From Kappaphycus alvarezii (lineage: Eukaryota > Rhodophyta > Florideophyceae > Gigartinales > Solieriaceae), in the NCBI GenBank assembly GCA_002205965.3, contig NADL03000695.1:186001-250000 (forward strand): a DNA stretch of 64,000 nt. Direction: 5' to 3'. A program made the position numbers and the translations under genes. The notes under the pieces were generated by a model that was not told the origin of the DNA, ran no database searches, and saw nothing but the letters and a program-made list of their open reading frames with translations. Positions 53,050-64,000 of the stretch are shown piece after piece. Numbering within the stretch: the first letter of the stretch is position 1; every line of letters starts with the position of its first letter.

Positions 53050-56000
53050 AATGCACCGTACAGAAGGGAGTTTGCTGCCATACACTTTTTCGAAGGGGTG
53101 TTTGATAGTCTTGGCAAGGATCATTAGCACGAAAAATATTTACCCAAGCTGCTCAGTTGAGCGTTGCGGTTGCGGATTTCCAGATTATAGGGCACAGATG
53201 AAGTATTTTTTGCTCGTGCCGTTTTCCCATCGCCCTTTTTTCTTGGCATGTAAAGGAGTACAGTAGAATTTAAATTATTTCAAAGGGAATGAAATTTTTG
53301 GAGATTTCACAATGCAGCAAGTCTGCCCAAGGACATGGGCTTACATGGATGGCGCTACAAGGCCCGTTTTCTACGCAAATTTATGCGCATATTTGTATAT
53401 GCCTACGTATGTACAGCACAACTGTACAGTACAGTATAGCACTCTACACTTCACTACAGCACATACAGCACATATGTAGTTGTTCAAATATAGAATCATG
53501 GCCCAAAGCCTCAAAAATAGCCAAAAATAAATTATTTCATTATCTATCCGAGTTACCAGCCATTGTATAGGGTGCATACACCGTACAAGCCATAGCGTAC
53601 GAGTTCATTGCACCTTGAGCTGAGTTGTCAAGTTCACAATATAGTACTCACGGAAAAGTGCCAAGCACACTACTGCTTGTATCACGCCCTTTTAACTTGA
53701 GAAAAAAGTTTGCAGTAGAGCGCTGTTTAAATGGGCAATACGGTAGCAGGGAGGCGGTTGGAAGTGTCAAAAGATTTGCGCCATTTGCAGGCAAGTGGCG
53801 GCTCGCTTTGCGCGACTTTACTCGGCGTTGCATATTTTTTAAATTTCTGACGCCCTTTTGCATCGTACGGTTTGCATGCCAGTCCATGTGTGGGTTGCTT
53901 GATGCCCTACGAAAAGATAAGGACATCTGTCGTTTTTCAATTGGCCCATATATCGACACCGATTTTCTTTTCTTTTAGATAAACAAAGAGGAAAAGATCA
54001 TCTCTTGGGCCAGTATGATATGGCCAAAGTCGCTTGGTTGTGTGATTTGCTTGTGTACTAAAAACAGTTAGTGGTTAGCCTGGATATGACCTTTGTCTCC
54101 TGTCACGCAGTAATTATTCGAATGAAATACACAGCTTGCAGTTACTATTTTGCACGTGCAGTTGTAAAAGTGATTGGGTAGTAAGTGCGTGACGATATGA
54201 TTTGACTTGACCCCCTAGCCGAGATTTTACCCCATCGCTATCAGCTCGTAGCGAGCTGGCAAAATTTTCCAAACCTGCTAACATTCAATTTGCTTGGCAT
54301 TCTACGAACTAGGAGTGAAACTACTGTACACTTACTGTAATGCAAACCAAAGTACAGTGGAGTTCACTCGTGGCCGTCAAAAAAACGACAAATCCAAGAG
54401 TGTGTGTACTCAGCATCGAAACCGGGCGTGATGAGCCAGAAAGCTACAGTACTATTGACAAACGTTCTGAATACAAATGCGAACAACTGTTTCAACTGGC
54501 GGAAGCGGAAATTCATTTACTGTTTCAATCGGATATTTGCGTTTAAAACCTCAGAGGCTCTACACAAGGTCGGAAAAATATGACTCTAGGCCAAATCGCT
54601 ATTACAGTACTGAGGCTTAGAGCACATCTCTGGGCAGATTATTTTATTTCTTTCAGTTTTTCCAATGGATCGCTGGTCGGACATTGGAATAATGCAATCA
54701 GCAATCAAATTTCATATAAAGTATACCTATTGATAAATGTGCTTTTGCTCACTGCCGTACGATAATACTGTACTGTACTGAACTGTACGGCACTGCACCG
54801 CACCGAAAAGCTGCTTTCTGCAGCGGGGAAACATCTTACGTATAGTGCGTGCCAAGAAGATGAGTTGTCCAGTACTGTACATCACAATTTCTTCAAAGTC
54901 CAATGCACCGAATTGCTTCGTCGAACAGCCCCGCTCGGCGCCTCGATCAAAGTTCGCCTCGCTTCCGCTCCCGCCCGCCCGTCACCTTTTCTCGATAGTC
55001 GCGCATCTCAACATCCTCAATCCCAACGAGAGCAAGCGCACATCGAGCCATGCATCTTGACTGACGTCCTATCTTCCCGCCGCTTGCCGCCGCGACATTT
55101 CATCGCGAAAGCCCCATTCTCCGGCTCTTGTCCCGTTTACACCGTTTCCCTCCCGCTTTGCATTGTTTGATGCGTTGGAATGGTGCGCGCTGGTGCCGTG
55201 TTGGAGTCTTCACGCGCTGCGATTACTCGATAATGTACCGCGACTGTAGCGCTTGTGCTCAAGTTTTTGGATAAGGGATAGGTAAGGCTTATGTGTGGGG
55301 CGTTGTTGAATTGTTTTTGAGGGTTTCATGGTAGCATGGGCGGGGACATGGCGGCGGAGAATCATGGGGGAGTGGGTATTGAAGGCGTGCAAGTGCGAAT
55401 CTGTTGGGCGTGGAAAGAGGGTTGGAAGGGGAGAGGGTGCTGGACGGGACGGTGATGAGTTGCATGGAGTATGGAGGCAGATTCCAAGGAATGACAATTA
55501 AGTTGGTGGATAGAAGCTACTCGTTTGGAGTGGGGGTGTTATACACGATGCTGACGGTTACCTGCATGGGTGCGGGTCGGTTGATGGTTTATTTACTGGA
55601 GTTTGCTCAGCTGGAAATTAGGGAGTTGCGTTTTACTTCAGGGTTGCCCAGGATATTCAACCATGCTTGCTACGCAATAAGTGGATTAAGTGTTGCACTT
55701 CACGCGGGAACAGTTGAGTCGTAGGGTGGGCTCACGAAGGATGCACGCTCTACATCATTTTAAAAATGTCGGGTGATTCTTACCGGAAAGATCCTAAGAA
55801 GTGATGACTGTGAGCGGGGCTCAGTGCAGTTCCATCGGAATGAGGCCTGTTTCGTTCGCGAGTTTTGCAGCAGGTGCAACGGCTCTTAAAGAGACGACGA
55901 GACTAGGAAAGGAAATGGGAGTTGCACGTGAAAATCCTAATAGTAATTTTTAGCGGAATTTGCCTGACAGTCTCAGGCATTGGGAGGTCCAAATGCCGTA

Positions 56001-56500
56001 TGGGCTGTTTCAACTTTATCGTATTCCGTCTACATGTGCGTATGACCGGCTTGGATCGGTTTCATTGCCTTGACAACTGCATTCAATGCAGGAACCTGCC
56101 GTTCATCAGAGCTTGGGAATTCCCTTGAAATACCTGCTTACTGAAGTAGCGTCATACTGAGTCTCTTGCGAAATGTCTTCGACGTCCACAGCTGATATTA
56201 GAAATCTCGTTTCCGCATCCCGCAGACTTCAATTCATTTTACAGTGATAATGATTTACTCGTTTGGTTCTGCATTATACACTTTTCGAGCGGTTTCTCCA
56301 GGTGGAAACTTGGCGTCTATTTTGGTACACGCGCAACAAAGCAGTGACTGTGATGCAACGTTAAGTAAGCAACGATCAATAAATTTATAACTTAAATGCA
56401 GGGATCTCCACCTGAATGTGATGCAACACAGTCTATTTTCTTGAAGCCCTGAAGTGGACTCGACAAATTTCTCTTTCGTCGCACAGTTAATCTTTGTGTG
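53050..56500. other. Unassigned interval, mixed composition
   Basis: Several short ORFs without recognisable products: 53625-53978 plus (117 codons), 54340-54546 plus (68), 54865-55170 plus (101; Ser/Arg/Pro-rich), 55210-55497 minus (95; Pro/Ser-rich) and 55404-55724 plus (106). Both strands are open in places, so none is called as a gene. TACTGTAC/GTACAGTAC motifs recur at 53411-53440, 54766-54792 and 54870-54880. Confidence 0.35.
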
Positions 56501-56993
56501 ACTTAACCAATCAACGATTCCCGAGGAGAATGGATTCCCTCTATCAGCTCTTCAACATTCACTCGAAAAACTTCAATCGAGCAGAGTCCCTGGTAGGAGC
56601 CCAACACAGCAGGCTGTCCCTCAATTCGAGTAAGGTGACTCTTCACTAAGGTAGCCAAACACAACACCTATACCTACTAGCACATTACTTGTCGCCCTGA
56701 GATCCAGTCATGGTGCACCCTTTCACTAGCCAAGTGCCGAATTGGCCAGGGTAGCAAAATTGATGTAACTAACCCACTGCTTGAGCAGCGTTCCACCACT
56801 AGGAAGCCAAACGAAATAGGTTATCTTTATAATTTGAACAGGCGGCAGCCAAAACAAGACAGACTATCCTAAAAATTGAGCAGGGTTTCCTGGTAGCAGT
56901 CCAATTTATAGTTGCTGACAGTTGATAGGACCAGAGTTTCGTTCTTGTTGGTTCAATATTACTACTCGACCCTCCGATTTGAGTAGCAGGCAC

Positions 56994-57138
56994 GGAACAT
57001 CATAACCTCTGTATAGCACAGTCGACCACCGAGTGGCGGAGGCCAATTCAATCCGTCCCGGAGTATCTTAATGTATTTAGAGGAACGGCATACGATAGCC
57101 TCTGTCTATCACAGTCGATTATCGGGTGGCGGAGTTCC
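56994..57138. repeat. Pair of ~50-bp imperfect direct repeats
   Basis: GGAACATCATAACCTCTGTA (start of 56994-57042) and GGAACGGCATACGATAGCCT (start of 57082-57138) begin two matching blocks that continue through CACAGTCGA and end in GTGGCGGAG. Spacing between starts is about 88 bp. Confidence 0.65.
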
Positions 57139-57277
57139 ACTCTATGGAAACTCCAAAACGGCAGCAGCAGCGAACGAAAGCAATAGAAACATCGGTAGCA
57201 AACGGCGTAAGCGAATTCGATAGCAAGCAGCGGTGTTAGTGGCGGTCTGTCGGTGTGGTTATGTATTCTATTCCCAT

Positions 57278-57303
57278 GCCTGCATCGTTATTAAGATGCA
57301 GGC
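57278..57303. repeat. Perfect 9-bp stem-loop
   Basis: GCCTGCATC, 8-base loop GTTATTAA, GATGCAGGC. It could act as a hairpin in RNA of either strand. No poly-T tract or neighbouring gene gives it a role. Confidence 0.55.
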
Positions 57304-58077
57304 CTAAGGCTATGTGCTTGAGGCTAACCCCTGCACCAATATAGTCGGTCCAAAAGAAAATATATCTCGGTGGCAAGGAGTTCTCCCTTGCCAACAATGC
57401 GACAAAAACTCCACAATAACTTCACATGTCTTCCAGCTGCTGAACTCCTTTCACTTTTCGACTCAGCTGTCATCAACCGTTTCAATGGTAATATTCAATA
57501 AACGAGTAGGGCTGCCCATATACGGGCTCCCTGAGTAGCATTCCAAGACTCGAGGCGCATGCTCAAGTATTCCAATTTACCCGGTAGTCGCCCCGTAGTC
57601 ATTTATTAGAGCATTTTCCCCCTAAAATATCCAAATTATAACCTTCAAGTTTCAGAAAAAACTCAGTTATATGTATATACCGTCCAATACATTTGAAGCT
57701 CGGGATCCGGTGACGTGTTTCAGATGAAAATTTTCGAAACACAAGGTTGTAAACTCTTTGCCATATGATTAAACGCGCTCTGTGGAGTAAAAGTAACGAT
57801 GGGTAAGGCTATAACAGAATGAACATATATTTAGCTCACGACCATCACAAGAACCCAGAAAGATCTATACGATTGTAAATCAGAAAACTGAATAACTCAC
57901 ACCATTTAACAAGTAGTCCCTCTGCCTAAATTAAAGAGAATGTTAAAATCAGAGAGAGTCATAGGATATATAGTTCGGTAGGTGATAGAAGCAAGTTTGT
58001 AACAATAGCAGCGTCGAATACAAAGTCGGCCCATGGGATACTGTCTCAACGCAGACGGGGTGCAGATGGAGCGGGTG

Positions 58078-58344
58078 TCAATCGATGATCTCGAGTGCTT
58101 TTATTTGTGTGGAATTCGAACTGCACAACCACTCGTGAAGAGATTTTCGGTATGCACCCACGGATTCTCTGTTTCCAAATATGTGAGCTTCGACGACATA
58201 AAATAGTGTAAGGGGCTGTGGAGTGGGCGCCCCGTATTTGGTGAGCGCGAAATACGTTTGTGTATTCCCATTTTCTTCCGCCCTTTTCCTTGTCCCTTGC
58301 ACGTAAAGGGGCGGGCAGGCGGATTTTATATTGAGGTCCCATAC
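58078..58344 (-). CDS. Unrecognised coding-like exon or ORF, minus strand
   Basis: Open for 88 codons from 58344 to a TGA at 58078 with no ATG in frame; an upstream TAAG could be a splice acceptor. Translation has balanced composition, e.g. NGNTQTYFALTKYGAPTPQP and VEAHIFGNRESVGAYRKSLH, less A+T-rich than its surroundings. The other minus-strand frame in the same span (58046-58342) is open too but Arg-rich and less natural. I do not recognise a family. Confidence 0.28.
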   Translation of the reverse strand, partial: VWDLNIKSACPPLYVQGTRKRAEENGNTQTYFALTKYGAPTPQPLTLFYVVEAHIFGNRESVGAYRKSLHEWLCSSNSTQIKALEIID

Positions 58345-59779
58345 TTAGAATTTAGAAACTAATTCGGAACAATGACGGCTATAGTTTATGAACCAGCCGG
58401 TGTAACCTCCATAAATTACACTCAGTCTACCATAGATAACAATAGACTTGTAGGTAATCATAAGGATACTACTGAAGTTTGCAGTATGCTGTTAATTAAT
58501 TAAAATGGCATCAGTATTGCTTAAGTACAGTAAAAGGGCGAAAAGCGTATCCGGCCAACAAACGTAGAAAGAAAAAGTAAACAAGGTGATAATTAATTTT
58601 ATGTACAGATGAACTGAGACAGAAGTATGAATCCGGAATTCCTAGATATTAATGTAGCTCTCATTGTATAAATTGTAGTACAACGCTGCGACAGATCGAA
58701 ACCCTTTTCCAAGTTTTAAATTCCTACTTTCCATTTCTCTATCTAACACAAAAGAACAATTGACTTCGGAGCTTTTGAAGATTGAGGCTGTTTTATCATC
58801 AAAAATCTATTCATTCTAATTACTCTGGGGTAGTAAAGTTGGTGCAGAATCCTCCAATTTCTCAGTGTTTGTTATATTTTTTAATATATATGCCATCATT
58901 GCAAAACCAAGACGAATTTATTTGGAAAGGGGATTTTCATTTATTGCTCATAAATAGCGAGTATTTTCAATCCAAATTGGCTCCAGAGAGTTTTGATAAA
59001 GTTTCACTGTTTCAGAGAGTTTTCAAAGAACCATGTTTTCATGAAATGTATAATTTTCAGTTATGTCTCTTGCATGCAGAGATCACGAAAATTCAGATGG
59101 TAAAGATTCCTTTATTATTGACTTTTAGTAAGAGGAACTGAATGGTACATGCCTTATTCATATACAGAGCATTGTTTCATTTCATACTATATATATTGTC
59201 CTGAATACTTCCCTAATGACTCAATTCTACTCTATATTACCATATATATGTGCATTGCATACTTTGATACTTTTGTGCAGTACTTATAGCCCATTCGTTT
59301 TTATATATTTAGTACTGAGGCCGTTTAAGATTCATTGAAAATATTTATGTTGTAATTGACTCAATTACCTGAGAATGATAGAGTTAAAATACGATGCAAG
59401 TAATTGTGTGTAAGTAAAAACGAGTTCCTATACCTTGAATAGTTAGCAATTGTCTTGTTATTATACGGAGAAAAGGAAGGGGAGAACAAAGTCTTTTATT
59501 TTGAAAGTAAAGGGTTTCTGTACTGGTGAGCCAAGTTATATGGAGAATTTTCGCAATCAGAAACATTAATCAAGACTTTTAGATTATCGGATTTTCACGC
59601 CTAGCAGAGTCAGCAACTCCAGTATATTTTTGGAAAACTCTAGTGAGGCTATACATGAAAAAAAAGGAATAATTCAGAAAAACTAGTTGTGTATTTTTTA
59701 ATGTTGGATCATCTGGTACAGCTGACTGCTGAGGACCATTTGAGAGCTTATTAAATATAATGAACAAATTTGAAGTGAA

Positions 59780-60079
59780 TTAATCGACAAATTTTTCTGT
59801 ATCATATTCAAATACGGTATGTTGCTGTAATTTTATCCAGTCATCGTGATCTGTAAAACACGGATAAACACCTTCAGCCTGAGTAACCCGGATCTCCGCG
59901 CTTTTTGTATTCGTGTACATTTTACTGTGCAATATACGGCGACGCTTTAGTAAATAAGATTCAATATCAATCAAGAAAAATTTAGCACGCACTTTCATTA
60001 CACTTAAGAGCAGTGTTGTACATGGGCACCACTGCACAAAAAGAAGATAAATAGCTACTGAAAGTGCCTTATATTTCAT
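59780..60079 (-). CDS. Hypothetical small protein with signal-peptide-like N-terminus
   Basis: 99 codons from the ATG at 60079. The N-terminus has a basic n-region (MKYK) followed by a hydrophobic stretch (ALSVAIYLLFVQWCPCTTLL, residues 5-24), so secretion or a membrane anchor is possible. The rest is soluble-looking with a basic patch (KRRR) and an acidic C-terminal end (YDTEKFVD). No family recognised and no conserved domain visible. It sits in A+T-rich DNA, where a chance ORF with a hydrophobic start is not rare. Confidence 0.28.
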   Translation of the reverse strand: MKYKALSVAIYLLFVQWCPCTTLLLSVMKVRAKFFLIDIESYLLKRRRILHSKMYTNTKSAEIRVTQAEGVYPCFTDHDDWIKLQQHTVFEYDTEKFVD

Positions 60080-60324
60080 TAATACGCAGGTTGTGCAGTT
60101 GTGAACAGTTTTGAATACTCTGTTTTTCGCAAAAAACCTATATGTTAAGAAATAACATTACAATGGTAAGTAGAGCTAGGTAAGCTGTAATCTCTGCAAT
60201 TCTGCAATTCATGTAAATGGCGCATAGAATGGCTCCAGTCAGCGACAAATCAGTGAAAACTTTTACAAAAATAGTAATAAAGATTCAAATGATCGGCAAT
60301 ATTTCTTTATTCATTTTTGTCGAG

Positions 60325-60534
60325 TTAGCAACTATCAGAAAATAAAGATGGCCCAAAATAAACGTTTTGAAGCTCATTTTTAACCCATTGAATTGTTTGA
60401 TTAAGGAGTTGATGGTCTCTCGTATCGCTCGAATCCAGCTGAAATATTTCTTCAGCTGGCGGTCTGGGTATACTTTTATTACCGGGATTAACCCGATCAG
60501 CAATTCCTTTTCCAGATGGAAAAATCTTTTTTAT
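60325..60534 (-). other. 70-codon coding-like stretch with a possible splice acceptor
   Basis: Open on the minus strand from 60534 to a TAA at 60325. It starts right after TTGTAG, which would serve as a 3' splice site, and has no ATG of its own. Translation is hydrophilic and balanced, e.g. KSIPRPPAEEIFQLDSSDTR and NQTIQWVKNELQNVYF. I found no matching upstream exon. It could be a terminal exon or a gene fragment. Confidence 0.22.
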
Positions 60535-63309
60535 CTACAACTTGTTTTGACACGAAACAGTCCCTAGGTGAATATGCTATTGCAAGTTCATTTCATATGT
60601 TAAAATATACAATTTCGTTTTCTCAAAATTTCTACTGGATTCTAAAACTAACATTACATATCACTTATCACCTGAATGATGAAATGATGCGTAAATTAGC
60701 ACATCAAATAACTCTGTTTTTTTATCAATAAATTAATGTCAAAATTAGGAGGGAGTATTCTCCTTTTATAATATTAAATAATTTGTTTAATACTTTGATG
60801 AAAACTGGCAATAGATGAGTGGCTATTGAACATTAAAAATTTATAGGAAATTATTTATACTCGAGCAGCAATATCTCTTCAAAAATTTATATCTCCTTTT
60901 CCCTCATTACGATATCAAATTAAAGAAATAGCTTTTGCGATTAAAATTTCCAAAAACCACCATGCTTTCAAAGAATGACGAGTTCAGAAACATTATTCTC
61001 ACATGCTTTTTTCCATTCCTATCAATACTACTGTTTATTTCTTCTAATTGTCAGCCTGAAATGAATTACTAAATTGTATTATTGAAAAAAAACTCTCTCA
61101 AACTTACCACTGAACGTCATTTAACATAATTCTTTGCTCTTCCATTTTAGCATAAAGCCATGAAATTTTCCTACTATAGTTATATCTCAGACTTATATGA
61201 ACTTATATGGACGATCAGTGGACTTATAATAATCGTTTTCTTTTGTGCAACTTGCCTGTCAGAAAACCCTTCGAGTATTTTTTTAACTTTTTCTGTAATC
61301 ACTTCAAAAAATCCCAAAATTTTACAAGTAAAAGAGGCTATAAAAATGGTCTACAAATATATTTTAGAGGCTCTAAATTACTTAATAATCGGCGTTCAAA
61401 AAATGCATCTTAAATTTTGGTATCCAACCTTGCGCCTCCAGAAAAAAATAAGGAATTTAATCCTGCTGGTTCTCATACCCCGCTTTACAGCGCTCTCATA
61501 CCTCATCGAACACTCAACAAATTTGAGAAATTAGCCGTCTATTTTTGAGGTGTTGCAAACCGCAGGATGAGAGACAGCTGCAGTTGAAAAAAACGGGCCC
61601 TATTCACTCCTTTCAAGCAAGCTGAATGGAGCATGTGCTAAAGAGAAGGCAAGGACAAAAATAATTCATTTTTATTCCGATGATACTAAAACACATCATC
61701 GTACATTTCTCAGCGTATTTTTGGGTCGCCTGAGAAATTTGTCTTTGCTTACTATTATCCTGCACAGAATCCGTTATTTCGAATATCTTTTCACTATCAC
61801 CCCATGGGTGAATCAATTATGACCAAGTTGAAGAAAAAATGTGAGTCAAAAGCTTGCCTCCGACTTTTCTTTGGTACTCAGAAAAGTACAGATTCTGAAG
61901 AGCGAAAAACGTCTTCTTTCTTTCTAAAATGGTCCAGGAACATTAAATTTACACGCTTTCAGTGATGTATATAACCGAATGGGCATTAAATTGATGAGTA
62001 AGCTTCTACAATTAAGTTTATTCTAAGCTCTACCGTTCATACTATATTGTTCTGTTCATGAATTTACCACCTATTTTTTGTCTCTTCTGCTGAAAATTAT
62101 TTCGATAATGCTGCTATGAAACTTTTAACAGAAAAATTAGAGGCATTATTTATGGAGAAACATTCATACGAGAATTTTTGACGGACGAGAGCATCTCTAA
62201 GTACAGAAGCGATTCTGTAAAAGAGAAGGAGCTTTCTGTTCTCCAACTTATGCAACTTAATTCCTCTGGCTAGAGCCTGAGAAAGTTATAAATTAGATGA
62301 CTGTAAATATTATGTTTCCATTATTTTTGTCTATGTGAATTTCGAATATCACGTGGAGCCTAATAATCGTATTATTTTTGAGAAGTATATAAGGTATATG
62401 TTACATGGCCCAAGGCCGCACTCTCACAAGAACTACTTCATAATAAATGTATATAGTCGCATATACGTGACAAGATAACCCATTGTCATCCCAAGATGCT
62501 GGCTTTTGAAACTTCATTTCATAAGTAATGGAATAGGGAGATGATGTAATTTGTCTTTATGGAAGTTTCGCTTCATATTTCAGTGGAAACGCATGTAAAG
62601 GACAAGTTTAGTCTATCATAGAGGTAAAAATCCACGAAACTTTTCCACGTTTAGTTGAAAGCACCGGTGTATATTTAAAGTTTGCAGAATGACAATCAGG
62701 CCTTCGAAATAGTTGAATGAGCAATTTACCAATGTTTTTTAATAAGATGTGTACTTTCAGCCCATCTGAGTATAATGCACTTCGAGTGAAGGTAAAATAG
62801 GGGTTTGTTTGCCGTGATGCTTCGGAAATTTTCCAAGTGGATGACGTGTAGCGAACCTGATAGCAGACTTCTAGTTAAGATCTGTGAGCCGCAGGTACAA
62901 AGGATGTACCGCCTGAAAGTGTATGACAGTGTACTGATTTGAGCGAACTCAAAATATGTCGAACAAATTACATCAGTTGAATCTTAGTCCAAAAAATTTT
63001 GAAAAGTTTGAGTGTTTTATACTCAAGGGGGAAGGGTGTTTTTCGCCCTAAATGGAAAAAACGACCCAGACTGAAATGATACGAAAATTTTACACTCGAA
63101 TCAATAGAAAAAATGATACTGCATTGAAAGTACAACTAATAGTGCTCGAGACTCCCGCTTATCAATAACTTCAACAGAAAGATTTTGCATAGACACAGGT
63201 AAGTATTTCGAAATTTATAGTGGTGGTTTACTCCAAACCCAAAAAAATCTCAAGATCAGTAATGGTATAAAATGAGGCCTATTAGTGTTAACTTTCCTGC
63301 AAACACGCT

Positions 63310-63960
63310 TCAAAGGTTTTCAATGGGGTTTAGATACCGCTTGCGGGACTTCAATTTCACCAAACGGATTGTTATCACCTTGAAACAGTTCATTTGTTTC
63401 ATGCTGACATGAATAGAAGAGCTGTCTAGCAAGGTGACCTAAGTGGTTGACCTAAAATCGTCCGCTTTTGGTGTCAAAGCCCCTTCTATCAACTTTAGGT
63501 AACCATCAAATATTTTCCGTCCCATCAAAATTGTAAATCCCAAAATCACTAAATAAATCCCCTTATGCCATAACGCCAGCACCAATTTGCTGGAGACGAC
63601 AGAAATTCTTATAATAACGCATCTATTCAAAACGATAGCTGTCGATTCCATCTGTACTATGGAAAGCAAACCATTTTCATCAAAAAGGACCAAATGGGAC
63701 CATTTCTCAAGTCTCACGTCACTTGTTACTGAGCCGAATCAATTCGAGTAACTCAGTGAGAAGCAGCGCGCTGCGTACCTCTTTTTTGAAATTAACGGTA
63801 TACTCGATTATTAAATATTGTCGAGTTTTGGATAGCGAAATTTCTAAGATTGCCTCGTCTCGAATCCCCCTGCTTATTTTGTCTTCGCTTTCTGCCACCC
63901 GAATCAACCGCCACTCTGATTTTTCGGTATTGTTTCGATGCATAACAGATCTTCTTTATT
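63310..63960 (-). pseudogene. Tc1-C: Tc1/mariner transposase remnant
   Basis: Minus strand, in coding order: an N-terminal region in shifting frames (63719-63960) with an HTH-like stretch; WSHLVLFDENGLLS (about 63690), a good fit for the first catalytic Asp block; a GAGVMA-type stretch (about 63570); LLDSSSIHVS (about 63410-63435), equivalent to the family DNAP.H block with the second Asp; and YLNPIENL (about 63317-63340), the third block with its Glu kept. All three acidic positions are therefore visible, but frames are broken by stops and indels. Terminal repeats were not found; the right end may lie outside the window. Confidence 0.68.
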
Positions 63961-64000
63961 CTCCATAACTTTGCGGTGCGTCTCGAAATATTTTGAAGGG

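Larger units (their letters stand above)
58345..63300. other. A+T-rich interval with short unassigned ORFs
   Basis: Composition like 28.4-41.4 kb. Short open stretches: 58782-59141 plus (119 codons), 59780-60079 minus (listed separately), 60325-60534 minus (listed separately), 61160-61534 plus (124 codons, ATG, hydrophobic N-terminal part) overlapped by another plus frame (61207-61413). From 61540 to 63300 I see nothing beyond stops and A/T runs. Confidence 0.45.

Noticed and set aside
52455..53117. Upstream extension of the bZIP ORF beyond the ATG at 52748
   Set aside because: The upstream part encodes translated TACTGTAC repeats (TVQYVQYSTVCT), which look like promoter DNA. The ATG at 52748 is the better start.
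1..64000. CRISPR arrays, bacterial operons, phage genes, rRNA genes
   Set aside because: No regularly spaced repeats of CRISPR type, no gene clusters with ribosome binding sites, no rRNA-like sequence. The content is eukaryotic transposons.

Overview
The window is nuclear DNA from a eukaryote. A fungus or fungus-like microbe is the best guess, because four Ty1/copia-type LTR retrotransposon families and several Tc1/mariner DNA transposons sit beside one intron-poor, proline-rich bZIP gene. The species cannot be told from the sequence. There are no operons, ribosome binding sites, rRNA or tRNA genes, or CRISPR arrays. Nearly everything recognisable is a transposable element, and nearly all of it is decayed.

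Layout. (1) 1-12486: two minus-strand copia elements (called copia-1 here) in tandem, sharing their middle LTR (LTR-internal-LTR-internal-LTR); the left LTR runs off the window. (2) 12487-21476: a plus-strand copia (copia-2). Its 5' LTR has been split three times: by the copia-1 array, by a ~2.6 kb block carrying a dead Tc1-like transposon (flanked by a 10-bp direct repeat), and by a ~510 bp segment. (3) 21477-26873: the rest of a third plus-strand copia (copia-3); copia-2 landed inside its 5' LTR, so the left 26.9 kb is a multi-tier nest. (4) 26874-28430: short unassigned stretch. (5) about 28.4-41.4 kb: strongly A+T-rich DNA with no gene I can support, holding one candidate MITE with palindromic ends and a few short coding-like islands. 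(6) 41395-49850: a Tc1-like transposon cut in two by a minus-strand copia (copia-4, 41877-49196). Copia-4 has extra DNA between pol and its 3' LTR that looks coding on the opposite strand. (7) 49.9-58.0 kb: more G+C-balanced DNA with the only recognisable host-type gene, a bZIP factor on the minus strand, plus many copies of a TACTGTAC/GTACAGTAC motif and other simple repeats. (8) 58.0-64.0 kb: A+T-rich again, with short unassigned ORFs and a third Tc1/mariner remnant at the right edge.

The gag, protease, integrase, RT and RNase H parts of each copia lie in the usual copia order (gag-PR-INT-RT-RNH). All are interrupted by stops or frameshifts. In all four families the aspartate pair of the RT catalytic box is not intact. 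No element here looks autonomous as read. Many differences between the two copia-1 copies, and both breaks in the bZIP gene, are one- or two-base indels, several in short repeats, so consensus errors in the assembly may account for part of the damage. Names copia-1 to copia-4 and Tc1-A to Tc1-C are local labels, not database families.
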